The notes under the pieces: generated by a model
Database searches by the model: none
The model's input: the letters and a program-made list of their open reading frames with translations, nothing else
Told to the model about the DNA's origin: nothing
Assembly: GCA_902577075.1 (NCBI GenBank)
Contig: CACGXV010000001.1
Span: 1 to 64,000, forward strand
Reading direction: 5' to 3'
Source of the DNA: an uncultured Pelagibacteraceae bacterium
GTDB lineage: Bacteria; Pseudomonadota; Alphaproteobacteria; Pelagibacterales; Pelagibacteraceae
Length of the DNA: 64,000 bases
Part shown: in pieces, positions 52,773 through 61,062 of the stretch
How positions within the stretch are numbered: the first letter of the stretch is position 1
Layout: each line of letters opens with the position of its first letter
Program-made: the position numbers and the translations under genes

Positions 52773-53450
52773 ATGTCTTTGATAAAGAAATTATTTGGCG
52801 CATTAACCGAGAAACCTTGGGAACAAAACCAAGCAGTTATAGACAGTGGCCACTCAGGCAAAACATTTGAAATATCAAATCAAATGTCAGCAGTAATAAT
52901 TATATTTGGAGTGAGCACAACTTTATTTAGTTTAATTTTCACTGGTTACCTTTACTCACTTCCACCTGAACAGGATACGACTTTTATTCTTAAAACAAAT
53001 TTACTTTGGATAAATACATTAGTTTTAATTTTAGTAACAATATTTTTTAATAAGATTAGTAAAGATTTAAAAAATGGAATTACAAGTTCAATTAAAATGA
53101 ATTTAATTTATGTTGGTGGACTAAGTTATATATTTTTATTCCTTCAATTAGCTCTGTGGTATCAATTAATGCAAACTGGAAATTTTGTTTCAACTAATAC
53201 TTATTTCTCATCTTATTACTTCTTCACTGCGTTGCATGGCATACATTTGTTAGGAGGACTTTTTTTCTGGGGTAAAGTAAGTTCAAGAATTTTTAAATCA
53301 GAGGAGAGTGAATACAAAAAAGAAGAGAAAAGTATAAATGCGCTTTCTTTATACTGGTTATTCTTATTTATTGTTTGGTTAGTATTTTTTACAATAATGT
53401 TTGCATACAATGATACTATAATTGAATTTTGTAAATCTTTGATTGCTTAG
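52773..53450 (+). CDS. Divergent cytochrome c oxidase subunit III paralogue
   Basis: This 225-residue membrane protein with about five helices is related to COX III. Recognisable blocks are VSTTLFSLIFTGYLY, TNLLWINTLVLILVT and the C-terminal FSSYYFFTALHGIHLLGGLFFW, which matches the FFxxTGFHGxHV motif of subunit III. Two acidic positions conserved in the regular subunit III gene nearby (LSDTFVF and QAYEW) are replaced here by threonine and by leucine/alanine. It may be a partner of another haem-copper oxidase, a NorE-like subunit, or a specialised variant. It stands alone, divergent from SCO1, about 0.3 kb before coxB. Confidence 0.75.
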   Translation: MSLIKKLFGALTEKPWEQNQAVIDSGHSGKTFEISNQMSAVIIIFGVSTTLFSLIFTGYLYSLPPEQDTTFILKTNLLWINTLVLILVTIFFNKISKDLKNGITSSIKMNLIYVGGLSYIFLFLQLALWYQLMQTGNFVSTNTYFSSYYFFTALHGIHLLGGLFFWGKVSSRIFKSEESEYKKEEKSINALSLYWLFLFIVWLVFFTIMFAYNDTIIEFCKSLIA

Positions 53451-53457
53451 ACTAATT

Positions 53458-53649
53458 CTAAAGAAATAAAACTAACACAGATCCAAACACTGCAATAATT
53501 ATTAGCAAAATGTTTACTGATCTAAGATATTTCTTCGTTTCAGGTTTAGCATCTCCTTTTGAAAATCTTCCAGCTCCTAAAGAAATTACAAAATAGAATG
53601 CTAGAACTAAGACAAGTATTGTTATTAAAATACCTAATTTACCGAACAT
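53458..53649 (-). CDS. Small two-helix membrane protein
   Basis: This 63-residue protein has two transmembrane helices (residues about 5-25 and 46-62) joined by a polar basic loop, AGRFSKGDAKPETKKYLRS. The helix-loop-helix design resembles HIG1-like small subunits associated with respiratory complexes, but the similarity is only in overall form. It lies on the minus strand between the extra COX III gene (7-base gap, convergent) and coxB (divergent). Given the context, an oxidase-associated function is possible; unproven. Confidence 0.6.
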   Translation of the reverse strand: MFGKLGILITILVLVLAFYFVISLGAGRFSKGDAKPETKKYLRSVNILLIIIAVFGSVLVLFL

Positions 53650-53685
53650 AAATATATTGATTATATTAGTATAATTAATATGTTT

Positions 53686-53702
53686 TATGACATTTTGTCA
53701 TA
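53686..53702. promoter_or_regulatory. Palindrome upstream of the coxBAC operon
   Basis: TATGACA and its exact inverse TGTCATA face each other across three T residues, a perfect 7-bp inverted repeat 34 bases before the coxB start. A possible -10 box TATAAA (53709-53714) lies 17 bases after TATGAC, so the palindrome would overlap the -35 region. This is an operator-like position. Confidence 0.5.
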
Positions 53703-53736
53703 GGTATTTATAAAATTATTATTCTATACAGGCACT

Positions 53737-54573
53737 ATGCATGCAGGAATTATATTTTTACTAGTCATCATCGGATCGATACTATTTCATATCTTTACAC
53801 CTTGGTATTGGACAGACATAGCATCTAATTGGAAAGGAATGGATGATACAATCACACTTACTTTCTGGGTAGGTGGAGGAGTTTTCGTAGCTGTTTGTCT
53901 ATTCATGATTTATTGCGTTTTTAGATACCAACATAAAGAGGGTAGAAGAGCAGAATATAAACCTGAAGACAAAAAATTAGAAAAAATTTTAACATGGGCA
54001 ACAACATTAGGAGTTGCTGCTCTGTTAGCGCCTGGACTTATAATATGGAATCAATATGTAAATGTACCAAAGAATGCAATCGAAGTTGATGTAATGGCAT
54101 GGCAGTGGGGATGGCAGTACAGATTACCAGGTAAAGATGGAAAATTAGGAACAACTCAAGTCAGGAACATAGCTGATAATAATCCGTTTGGCATCAATCC
54201 AGATGATCCATTTGGTAAAGATGACATAATGGTAGAAAGTGATGTAATAAATTTAGAAAATAATAGACCTGTAAAAATTTTATTAAGATCTGTAGATGTA
54301 CTTCATAACTGGTATGTGCCTCAGTTCAGGGCAAAAATGGATGCTGTGCCTGGGACAGTAACTTTTTATTGGTTTGAACCTAACAAAGTTGGAGAATATG
54401 AAGTTTTATGTGCAGAGTATTGCGGAGTTGGACACTATGCTATGAGAGGTGGTGTTGAAGTTCAGGATAAAGCTGATTACGAAGCTTGGTTAGGAGAGCA
54501 AGAAACTTTTGAACAATTATCTGCTAGATATGAAAAATTAAACGTAGATGGGAACAAATTAGCTAAAAAATAA
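53737..54573 (+). CDS. ctaC: Cytochrome c oxidase subunit II
   Basis: This 278-residue subunit receives electrons from cytochrome c at the binuclear CuA centre. Two N-terminal helices (residues about 2-20 and 40-60) precede the periplasmic cupredoxin domain. There is an aromatic patch VMAWQWGWQYRLP (about residues 120-132), and the CuA ligands appear in DVLHNWYVPQF (His) and CAEYCGVGHYAM (two Cys, Glu, His, Met; about residues 227-238). An insertion NPFGINPDDPFGKDD sits before the copper domain. No separate signal peptide is clear; the first helix may serve. It is the first gene of the oxidase operon. Confidence 0.95.
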   Translation: MHAGIIFLLVIIGSILFHIFTPWYWTDIASNWKGMDDTITLTFWVGGGVFVAVCLFMIYCVFRYQHKEGRRAEYKPEDKKLEKILTWATTLGVAALLAPGLIIWNQYVNVPKNAIEVDVMAWQWGWQYRLPGKDGKLGTTQVRNIADNNPFGINPDDPFGKDDIMVESDVINLENNRPVKILLRSVDVLHNWYVPQFRAKMDAVPGTVTFYWFEPNKVGEYEVLCAEYCGVGHYAMRGGVEVQDKADYEAWLGEQETFEQLSARYEKLNVDGNKLAKK

Positions 54574-54616
54574 CAATTTAATAATTTAAAAAAATATATA
54601 TATAAGGGATAAAAAT

Positions 54617-56455
54617 ATGTCAGACGAATACGATAATAATAAATCTTATCAAGCACAATCATCAGAGGTAATGGATGGTTCAACAGGTTCAGTGAATCCT
54701 GACATAGATTATGTAAGACCTTCAGAAATTGGTGAACAAGAATTATACCATCCACACAGTTTTATTGAGAAATGGGTATTTTGCCAAGATGCAAAAGTAA
54801 TTGGTGTTCAATATTTTTTAACTGCGGTTTTTACTGGAGTAGTTGGATTAATTTTATCTTGGTTAATGAGACTTCAACTAGGTTTTCCAGAGTTAGCTGG
54901 TTTCATGACTGCAGAACATTATTATCAATTCGTAACCATGCATGGAATGATAATGGTAGTTTATTTTTTAACCGCGCTATTCCTTGGAGGCTTTGGTAAC
55001 TATTTAATACCATTAATGGTTGGAGCAAGAGATATGGTTTTTCCATATGTGAACATGTTAAGTTTTTGGATGTTTTTTGTTGCCGTTGCAGTTTTGATGG
55101 CAAGTTTCTTTGTGCCAGGTGGTCCAACAGGAGCTGGATGGACTTTATATCCTCCTCAAACAATTTTAGAGGGTACTCCTGGAGCAGGTATGGGAATTTT
55201 ATTAATGCTTATTTCTTTATCTCTTTTTGTAATTGGATTTACAATGGGTGGACTAAATTACATGATTACAATTCTTCAAGCTAGAACTAGAGGAATGACA
55301 TTAATGAGAATGCCTCTTACAGTCTGGGGTATTTTTACAGCTACGGTGCTTGCAATGTTAGCATTTCCAGCATTATTGGTAAGTGCCATAATGATGACTT
55401 TAGATAAGGTTTTACAAACAAGTTTCTTCATGCCAACAATATTAAAGGCTGGTGAAGTTCTAGAATATGGTGGTGGAAGCCCAATTCTTTTCCAACACTT
55501 ATTTTGGTTCTTTGGACACCCTGAGGTTTATATTGTTGCACTTCCTGCTTTTGGGATAGTTTCAGATTTAATTTCTGTTCATGCTAGAAAAAATATCTTT
55601 GGATATAGAATGATGGTTTGGGCAATTGTTGGAATTGGAGCATTAAGTTTCTTTGTTTGGGCACACCATATGTATGTAAGCGGAATGAACCCTTGGTTTG
55701 GTTTCTTCTTTGCAACAACTACATTAATTATTGCAGTTCCAACAGCCATGAAGGTTTATAACTGGATACTAACTTTATGGAGAGGAAATATAAGAATTAA
55801 CGTAGTTATGTTGTGGTGTTTAGGTTTTATAGTAACATTTGTTAATGGTGGAATTACTGGAATATTCTTAGGAAACGTATCAGTTGATGTTCCATTATCA
55901 GATACTTATTTTGTGATAGCGCACTTCCACATGGTAATGGGTATTGCACCGTTGATGGTAATTATGGGTGCAGTTTATCACTGGTTCCCATTAGTCGCGG
56001 GGAAAATGTTAGACGAAGGTCTTGGAAAATGGCATTTCTGGATTACTTTCTTGGGTGCTTACTCCATTTACTTCCCGATGCACTATTTAGGATTTATTGG
56101 AGTTCCAAGAAGATATTTTGAAATGTATGATAGTCCATATATGACATCAGCAGTGGGAATGAATGAATTTATTAGTATTGCAGCATTCATAGTTGGCGCT
56201 GCACAATTTATTTTAATCTTCAATATAATTAAAACATTAAAAACAGGTAAAAAGGCTGAACAAAATCCTTGGAAAGCTAATTCACTAGAATGGTACACTT
56301 CTACTGTTCCACCAGAACATGGTAATTTCGGTGACAGACTTCCGGTCGTGCACAGATGGCCATATGACTTTAGTGTTCCAGGGGCTAAGGAGGATTATAT
56401 TCCACAAACTACTGCTCCGAGTGAAGTAATACATACAGAAGTAGAAAAAACATAA
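54617..56455 (+). CDS. ctaD: Cytochrome c oxidase subunit I (aa3 type, A1 family)
   Basis: This catalytic subunit has 612 residues and twelve helices. Haem ligands are in VTMHGMIMV, HPEVYIVALP (CuB His with the D-channel Glu and crosslinked Tyr), VWAHHMY and the double His of VIAHFHMVMG. The D-channel entrance Asp is in GARDMVFP, and the K-channel Lys in PTAMKVYNW, so both proton paths of A1-type pumping oxidases look intact. The N-terminal 45 residues are a polar extension. It starts 43 bases after coxB behind an AAGGGA Shine-Dalgarno and continues to coxC after nine bases. Confidence 0.97.
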   Translation: MSDEYDNNKSYQAQSSEVMDGSTGSVNPDIDYVRPSEIGEQELYHPHSFIEKWVFCQDAKVIGVQYFLTAVFTGVVGLILSWLMRLQLGFPELAGFMTAEHYYQFVTMHGMIMVVYFLTALFLGGFGNYLIPLMVGARDMVFPYVNMLSFWMFFVAVAVLMASFFVPGGPTGAGWTLYPPQTILEGTPGAGMGILLMLISLSLFVIGFTMGGLNYMITILQARTRGMTLMRMPLTVWGIFTATVLAMLAFPALLVSAIMMTLDKVLQTSFFMPTILKAGEVLEYGGGSPILFQHLFWFFGHPEVYIVALPAFGIVSDLISVHARKNIFGYRMMVWAIVGIGALSFFVWAHHMYVSGMNPWFGFFFATTTLIIAVPTAMKVYNWILTLWRGNIRINVVMLWCLGFIVTFVNGGITGIFLGNVSVDVPLSDTYFVIAHFHMVMGIAPLMVIMGAVYHWFPLVAGKMLDEGLGKWHFWITFLGAYSIYFPMHYLGFIGVPRRYFEMYDSPYMTSAVGMNEFISIAAFIVGAAQFILIFNIIKTLKTGKKAEQNPWKANSLEWYTSTVPPEHGNFGDRLPVVHRWPYDFSVPGAKEDYIPQTTAPSEVIHTEVEKT

Positions 56456-56464
56456 GAGAAATAA

Positions 56465-57175
56465 ATGTCTGAACCAAAAATAGACGGCTTCGAACTTAAA
56501 CCAGGGTTTAAGGGAATGGCGTCTGATACAGCGTCAGACCAAACAATGTTCAAAGGTGTACATTGGGGTAAAGCCATGATGTGGATCTTTCTATTAAGTG
56601 ATACTTTTGTTTTTAGTTGTTTTTTAATTTCATACATGAAAGGAAGGGGTTCAACTCCTGTCGAGTGGCCAAATCCTAGTGAAGTATTTGCTCTTGAAGC
56701 ATTTGGTGTACCTGTTCCTTTATTACTGATTGCTCTTATGACCTTTGTCTTGATCACCAGTAGTGGAACAATGGCTATCGCTGTTAAATATGGGTACGAA
56801 AAAAATAGAAAAATGTGTGGATGGCTATTATTAGCGACTGCGCTCGGCGGTTTAACTTTTGTTGGAATGCAGGCTTATGAGTGGTCAAAATTAATTCATG
56901 AAGGTGTGAGACCTTGGGAAAATCCATTCGGAGCTGCTCAATTTGGATCATTTTTCTTTATGATAACTGGTTTTCACGGCTTCCACGTATCAATCGGAGT
57001 AATCTTTTTATTTATATATACTTATAAAGTGTTTGCTGGCCACTACGAAAAAGGTAAAAAAGGATGGTTCACAAAATTAAAGGGCGATTATGTAGAAATT
57101 GAGATTTTAGGTCTTTATTGGCACTTCGTAGATCTTGTATGGGTTTTTATTTTTGCATTCTTTTACTTGTGGTAA
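56465..57175 (+). CDS. ctaE: Cytochrome c oxidase subunit III
   Basis: This 236-residue integral membrane subunit stabilises proton uptake of subunit I. Conserved motifs are IFLLSDTFVFSCFLISYM (with the acidic residue in helix III), VGMQAYEWSKLIHEG and FFFMITGFHGFHVSIG, then a C-terminal WHFVDLVWVFIFAFFYLW, all canonical for COX III. About seven helices. It lies directly after coxA, whereas many alphaproteobacteria have ctaB and ctaG (cox11) between coxA and coxC; here they do not intervene. Confidence 0.95.
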   Translation: MSEPKIDGFELKPGFKGMASDTASDQTMFKGVHWGKAMMWIFLLSDTFVFSCFLISYMKGRGSTPVEWPNPSEVFALEAFGVPVPLLLIALMTFVLITSSGTMAIAVKYGYEKNRKMCGWLLLATALGGLTFVGMQAYEWSKLIHEGVRPWENPFGAAQFGSFFFMITGFHGFHVSIGVIFLFIYTYKVFAGHYEKGKKGWFTKLKGDYVEIEILGLYWHFVDLVWVFIFAFFYLW

Positions 57176-57183
57176 AATAAATT

Positions 57184-57543
57184 ATGGAAAATACAAATAA
57201 TATTGAAAAAACACACAAAAAAGAGGAAGCTTCCACACATAAAATTGGAATTTATCTTTGGATTTGGACTTTGTTATTCGTGCTTAGTTTTTTTTCTTAC
57301 ATGGTCGACTGGTATCAATTCCAAGGAATGTTGAGATGGTCATTAATCTTATTTTTCATGTTTTTAAAAGCTGGACTTATAATGGCATTTTTCATGCACC
57401 TTTTTTGGGAAAGATATGCATTAGTAAATGTTCTTTTATGGCCAATGACAGCTATAGCTTGCTTCATATTTTTAATGGCAGCTGAATTTCAGTATACATT
57501 ATTTTCAAGACTGTTTTATTTTGTAGTTGGAGGTGGAGCTTAA
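57184..57543 (+). CDS. Prokaryotic cytochrome c oxidase subunit IV-type protein
   Basis: This 119-residue protein has three helices (residues about 22-42, 48-72 and 85-105) and a polar N-terminus of about 20 residues. KAGLIMAFFMHLFWERYALVN (split over helix II and the following loop) is the typical COX IV/CtaF-like element, a lysine followed by the FMHL segment. It would be a small peripheral subunit of the aa3 oxidase. Location directly after subunit III and before another small membrane protein supports this. Confidence 0.85.
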   Translation: MENTNNIEKTHKKEEASTHKIGIYLWIWTLLFVLSFFSYMVDWYQFQGMLRWSLILFFMFLKAGLIMAFFMHLFWERYALVNVLLWPMTAIACFIFLMAAEFQYTLFSRLFYFVVGGGA

Positions 57544-57544
57544 A

Positions 57545-57808
57545 ATGGATGCATACGGTTATTTAGCTTTCTTTTTAATACTCTTTGTAATTTTTATTTA
57601 TATTGTTTGGTTTGGCTATTCAGTAAAAGTTGAAAATCAAAAAGAACAAGGAGACAAAGTCTCAATAAATCCTTATGATCAAATTCCTTTGCGTAGAAGA
57701 TTAATAGATAAGAAAAATAGCAAAGTAGGTATATTTGATCTTGGAAACCATATTTTAATAGCGGGTGTAATATTACTTGTAATATTTGTTTCACTGAATG
57801 TTGAGTAA
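57545..57808 (+). CDS. Small oxidase-operon membrane protein, unknown
   Basis: This 87-residue protein has two helices (residues about 4-25 and 64-83) separated by a polar loop with VSINPYDQIPLRRRLIDKKN. I place the start at ATG 57545, because a strong Shine-Dalgarno GGAGGTGG (57529-57536) lies eight bases upstream, inside the end of the subunit IV gene. An in-frame TTG at 57527 would precede that site and is less likely. I do not recognise the family. It sits where ctaG might be expected but is far too small and lacks copper-binding cysteines. Confidence 0.7.
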   Translation: MDAYGYLAFFLILFVIFIYIVWFGYSVKVENQKEQGDKVSINPYDQIPLRRRLIDKKNSKVGIFDLGNHILIAGVILLVIFVSLNVE

Positions 57809-57810
57809 TA

Positions 57811-58725
57811 GTGACCACAAATACAATTAAAAAAAAATCAGTTTCAATAAGTTTTTTATCTTATTTTAAATATCTATTATTATTAATGAAACCAAGAGTA
57901 ATGTCTTTGGTAATCTTCACTTGTGCTGTAGGTTTATTAACAGCTCCAGTTTCGGTTTCTTTTCTAAATTCAATAATTGCCATTTTTTTTGTAACTATGG
58001 GAGCAGGAGCTGCTGGTGCTTTAAATATGTGGTATGAGGCTGATCTAGATAAATTAATGACAAGAACTTGTCTTAGACCAATTCCTACTGGAAAAGTAAA
58101 CAGGGATCATGCTCTTTTATTTGGTACATTGCTATCAATTATTTCTGTAGCCGGACTTTATTATTTTTCAAATTTAACATCAGCTATAATATTATTTATA
58201 ACGATAGCATTTTACGTTTTTGTTTATACAATTTGGTTAAAAAGAAAAACATCACAAAACATTGTTATTGGAGGAGCATCTGGCGCATTACCACCAGTTA
58301 TTGGTTGGACAATAGCTACTAACTCGCTTACATTTGAACCAATAACATTTTTCTTAATAATATTTTTTTGGACCCCATCTCATTTTTGGGCTCTTAGCCT
58401 TTATAAAGCAGACGACTATCAAAAAGCTAAAATCCCAATGCTTCCGATCACTAATGGAATTGAAGAGACAAAGAAGAATATATTTGTTTATTCACTAATA
58501 ATGTTACCGATAGTAATTTTGCCTTATTATATAGGGTTTGTTGGTGAAACATTTCTAATTGTTTCTTTATTACTGACATTTTATTACAACTATGTCTGTT
58601 ACGATCTTCTTAAATTCAAAAAAAACAAATTTGAAATTAAGAAGGCTAAAAAGGTATTTTCTTACTCAATTTTTTACTTATTTTTGCTTTTTGTCTTATT
58701 TTTGGTAGACCAGATCATAAAATAA
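57811..58725 (+). CDS. ctaB: Protohaem IX farnesyltransferase
   Basis: This enzyme makes haem O by attaching a farnesyl group to haem B, a step towards the haem A of the aa3 oxidase. The 304-residue membrane protein has eight to nine helices, with the polyprenyltransferase motif NMWYEADLDKLMTRTCLRP (about residues 71-89) and the second loop IFFWTPSHFWALSLYKADDY (about residues 187-206). GGASGALPPVIGWTIAT is also CtaB-specific. It starts with GTG two bases after the preceding stop, so it is cotranscribed with the oxidase genes. No ctaA (haem A synthase) is in the window. Confidence 0.95.
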   Translation: MTTNTIKKKSVSISFLSYFKYLLLLMKPRVMSLVIFTCAVGLLTAPVSVSFLNSIIAIFFVTMGAGAAGALNMWYEADLDKLMTRTCLRPIPTGKVNRDHALLFGTLLSIISVAGLYYFSNLTSAIILFITIAFYVFVYTIWLKRKTSQNIVIGGASGALPPVIGWTIATNSLTFEPITFFLIIFFWTPSHFWALSLYKADDYQKAKIPMLPITNGIEETKKNIFVYSLIMLPIVILPYYIGFVGETFLIVSLLLTFYYNYVCYDLLKFKKNKFEIKKAKKVFSYSIFYLFLLFVLFLVDQIIK

Positions 58726-58729
58726 ATAA

Positions 58730-58748
58730 TCCTATTTATTTTATAGGA
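58730..58748. other. Weak hairpin between ctaB and thrC
   Basis: A 6-bp inverted repeat TCCTAT / ATAGGA has a 7-base A+T loop. It follows the ctaB stop by four bases, but no U-tract follows on the plus strand, so terminator function is doubtful. Confidence 0.3.
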
Positions 58749-58766
58749 AAATGGTAAAAAAAATTC

Positions 58767-60137
58767 ATGAAGTATGTAAGTACAAGAGATAATTCTAAAG
58801 AATATAGTTTTGAAGAGGTTTTTATCAAAGGTTTAGCTGATGATGGGGGACTTTATGTGCCTACATCTTTAAAAAAATTTAGCTCAGATGAATTGTCAGA
58901 TCTCAAAAATCTTAATTACAAGGATTTATCTACTGAAATAATAAATTTGTTTACATCTGATTTTATATCTAAAAAAGATCTTTCTGAGTTAATTGAAAAA
59001 TCTTATTCAACTTTTAGAGAAAAAGAAGTTATTAAAATCTCAAATCTTGGCGATCTAAAATTGTTAGAACTTTTTCATGGACCAACATTAGCTTTTAAAG
59101 ATGTTGCTATGCAATTTATTGGGAATTTGTATGAATATTATTTAAGTAAAAATGATAAAAAAATTAACATTGTTGTGGCTACTTCGGGTGATACAGGGGC
59201 AGCTGCTATTGATGCAATCAGAGGTAAATCAAATTTAAATATTTTCGTTTTACATCCTAATAATAGAATTTCGCCAGTTCAAAGAAAATTAATGACAACA
59301 GTTGAAGATGAAAATGTTTTCAATATCGCAATCGATGGAAATTTTGATGACTGCCAAAATATTGTTAAGCAAATGTTTTCAGATTTAGATTTTTCAAATT
59401 CAATCAATATGTCAGGGGTTAATTCTATTAATTGGGCAAGAATTATAGCTCAAGCTGTTTATTATTTTTATACTTATTTTAAACTTGATAGTGACAAACA
59501 AATTTCTTTTTCAGTACCAACAGGAAACTTTGGAGATGTTTTTGCAGGTTATCTTGCAAAAGAAATGGGATTGCCTATAGATAAACTTATTGTTGCAACT
59601 AATGAGAATGATATTTTGCATCGAGCAATTTCTAAAGGTGATTATGTTTCAAAAAAAGTTAAAGAAACACTTTCTCCAAGTATGGATATTCAGTTAGCAA
59701 GTAATTTTGAAAGATTAATTTACTATGTGAATAATTCTAATTCTGGCATTACATCAGATATAATGAAAAAAGTTAAAAATAATGAATATAAAATAGAAAA
59801 ATCAAACTTAGACATTATCCAAAAAGATTTTATTTCAGAAAGTTGTGATGAAAATGAAATTTTAGAAATTATAAAACAACATTTTGACAAAAGTAGTGTC
59901 ATATTAGATCCTCATACTGCAGTTGGAGTAGGAGCTGCAAATAAGCTAAATTTTAGTGATTGTGTAGTTTTATCTACTGCACATCCATGTAAATTTCCAG
60001 CTGCTACAGATAAGGCTATAAATAAACATGAAGAGCTACCTAAAGAGCTACAATATGTTCATAGTAAAGAGGAAAATTTTCAATTACTAAAAAATGATAC
60101 AGATGCAGTAAAAAATTTCGTTAAAAATAAATTATGA
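58767..60137 (+). CDS. thrC: Threonine synthase
   Basis: This PLP enzyme converts O-phosphohomoserine to threonine. The 456-residue protein starts MKYVSTRDNSKEYSFEEV, typical of the family. It has the PLP-lysine motif ELFHGPTLAFKDVAMQF (about residues 108-124), ATSGDTGAAAIDA, NSINWARIIAQAVYYF and VPTGNFGDVFAGY, then a C-terminal TAHPCKFPAATD. It belongs to the longer class (about 450-480 residues) found in proteobacteria. The homoserine kinase (thrB) is encoded nearby on the opposite strand. The thrC stop overlaps the peroxiredoxin start (ATGA). Confidence 0.95.
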   Translation: MKYVSTRDNSKEYSFEEVFIKGLADDGGLYVPTSLKKFSSDELSDLKNLNYKDLSTEIINLFTSDFISKKDLSELIEKSYSTFREKEVIKISNLGDLKLLELFHGPTLAFKDVAMQFIGNLYEYYLSKNDKKINIVVATSGDTGAAAIDAIRGKSNLNIFVLHPNNRISPVQRKLMTTVEDENVFNIAIDGNFDDCQNIVKQMFSDLDFSNSINMSGVNSINWARIIAQAVYYFYTYFKLDSDKQISFSVPTGNFGDVFAGYLAKEMGLPIDKLIVATNENDILHRAISKGDYVSKKVKETLSPSMDIQLASNFERLIYYVNNSNSGITSDIMKKVKNNEYKIEKSNLDIIQKDFISESCDENEILEIIKQHFDKSSVILDPHTAVGVGAANKLNFSDCVVLSTAHPCKFPAATDKAINKHEELPKELQYVHSKEENFQLLKNDTDAVKNFVKNKL

Positions 60138-60619
60138 AGCTAAAAGTTAATGATCAAATACCAGATATAAAAATCTTCCATTTAGTTGATGGTGAACCTA
60201 AGGAGCAAAATATATCTGAGGTATTAGGATCAAAAAAATTAATATTATTTGGTTTACCTGGTGCATTTACAGCTACATGCTCTAAATTTCATTTACCAGG
60301 TTATGTTAAAAATGCTCAACAAATCTTAGATAAAGGTATTAATAAAATATTTTGCTTAGCTGTAAATGACCCTTATGTAATGAATGCTTGGGGTGAGGCG
60401 AATAATATAGGAGAAAATATAACTATGTTAGCTGATCCTTATTTGTCATTTACTAAGCTAATAGGCGCTGAAGTTGATAGAAACTCAAAAGGTATGGGCA
60501 TGAGATCAAGCCGTTATGCAATGGTTATAGAAAATCTTAAAGTGCATATCATTCAAGAGGAAAAAGAAACTAAAAATTGTGGTATATCCTCAGCAGATGG
60601 TATCTTAGATATTATTTAG
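60134..60619 (+). CDS. Peroxiredoxin, Prx5 type
   Basis: This 161-residue thiol peroxidase reduces hydroperoxides. The peroxidatic cysteine is in GLPGAFTATCSKFHLPGY (about residues 40-57), the T-x-x-C form of the Prx5 group. FCLAVNDPYVMNAWGEAN follows, then MLADPYLSFTKLIGAEVD and a C-terminal segment with GMRSSRYAMVIEN. It is glutaredoxin- or thioredoxin-dependent in other bacteria. It overlaps thrC by four bases; the pairing has no obvious metabolic reason and may reflect genome compaction. Confidence 0.92.
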   Translation: MKLKVNDQIPDIKIFHLVDGEPKEQNISEVLGSKKLILFGLPGAFTATCSKFHLPGYVKNAQQILDKGINKIFCLAVNDPYVMNAWGEANNIGENITMLADPYLSFTKLIGAEVDRNSKGMGMRSSRYAMVIENLKVHIIQEEKETKNCGISSADGILDII

Positions 60620-60639
60620 ATTTTCTTTAATTGATTGTA

Positions 60640-61062
60640 TTAAGAATTTGCAGCTTCTCTAGCAATTAAATCTACCTCATTGTTTAAAACATCTGTAGAG
60701 TGGCCTTTGACCCAACTCCATTTTATTTGAAATACATTAGTCATTTGATCTAATTCAGTCCAAAGGTCTTTATTTTTTACAGGTTGTTTATTTGCAGTTT
60801 TCCAACCATTTTTTTTCCAATTATGTATCCACTCTGTTATTCCTGATTTTACATATTTAGAGTCTGTGAAAATCTGAACATTGCTTCCTTTAGGAATTTT
60901 TTTAAGTGCTTTTATTGGAGCAAGTAATTCCATTTGATTATTTGTGGTATCTTTTTTACTTCCCTTTATCTGAATTTTTTTTTTATCATCAATAATAATA
61001 GCAGCCCATCCACCATTTCCTGGATTACCCAAACACGAACCATCAGTATAGATTTTTATCAT
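60640..61062 (-). CDS. rnhA: Ribonuclease HI
   Basis: This 140-residue nuclease degrades RNA in RNA-DNA hybrids. The active-site residues are visible in order: IYTDGSCLGNPGNGGWA (Asp, residue about 5), TNNQMELLAPIKAL (Glu, about 47), IFTDSKYVKSG (Asp, about 68) and NNEVDLIAREAA (Asp, about 131). The basic loop GWKTANKQPVKNKDLW is typical of the E. coli form. It abuts thrB with a one-base overlap, the usual ispH-thrB-rnhA order of alphaproteobacteria. Confidence 0.96.
   Translation of the reverse strand: MIKIYTDGSCLGNPGNGGWAAIIIDDKKKIQIKGSKKDTTNNQMELLAPIKALKKIPKGSNVQIFTDSKYVKSGITEWIHNWKKNGWKTANKQPVKNKDLWTELDQMTNVFQIKWSWVKGHSTDVLNNEVDLIAREAANS

Noticed and set aside
57527..57544. TTG start at 57527 for the small oxidase-operon protein
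   Set aside because: The strong Shine-Dalgarno GGAGGTGG lies downstream of it and points to ATG 57545.
58730..58748. Hairpin after ctaB as an intrinsic terminator
   Set aside because: Only six base pairs, four of them weak, and no U-tract after it; listed only as a weak hairpin.
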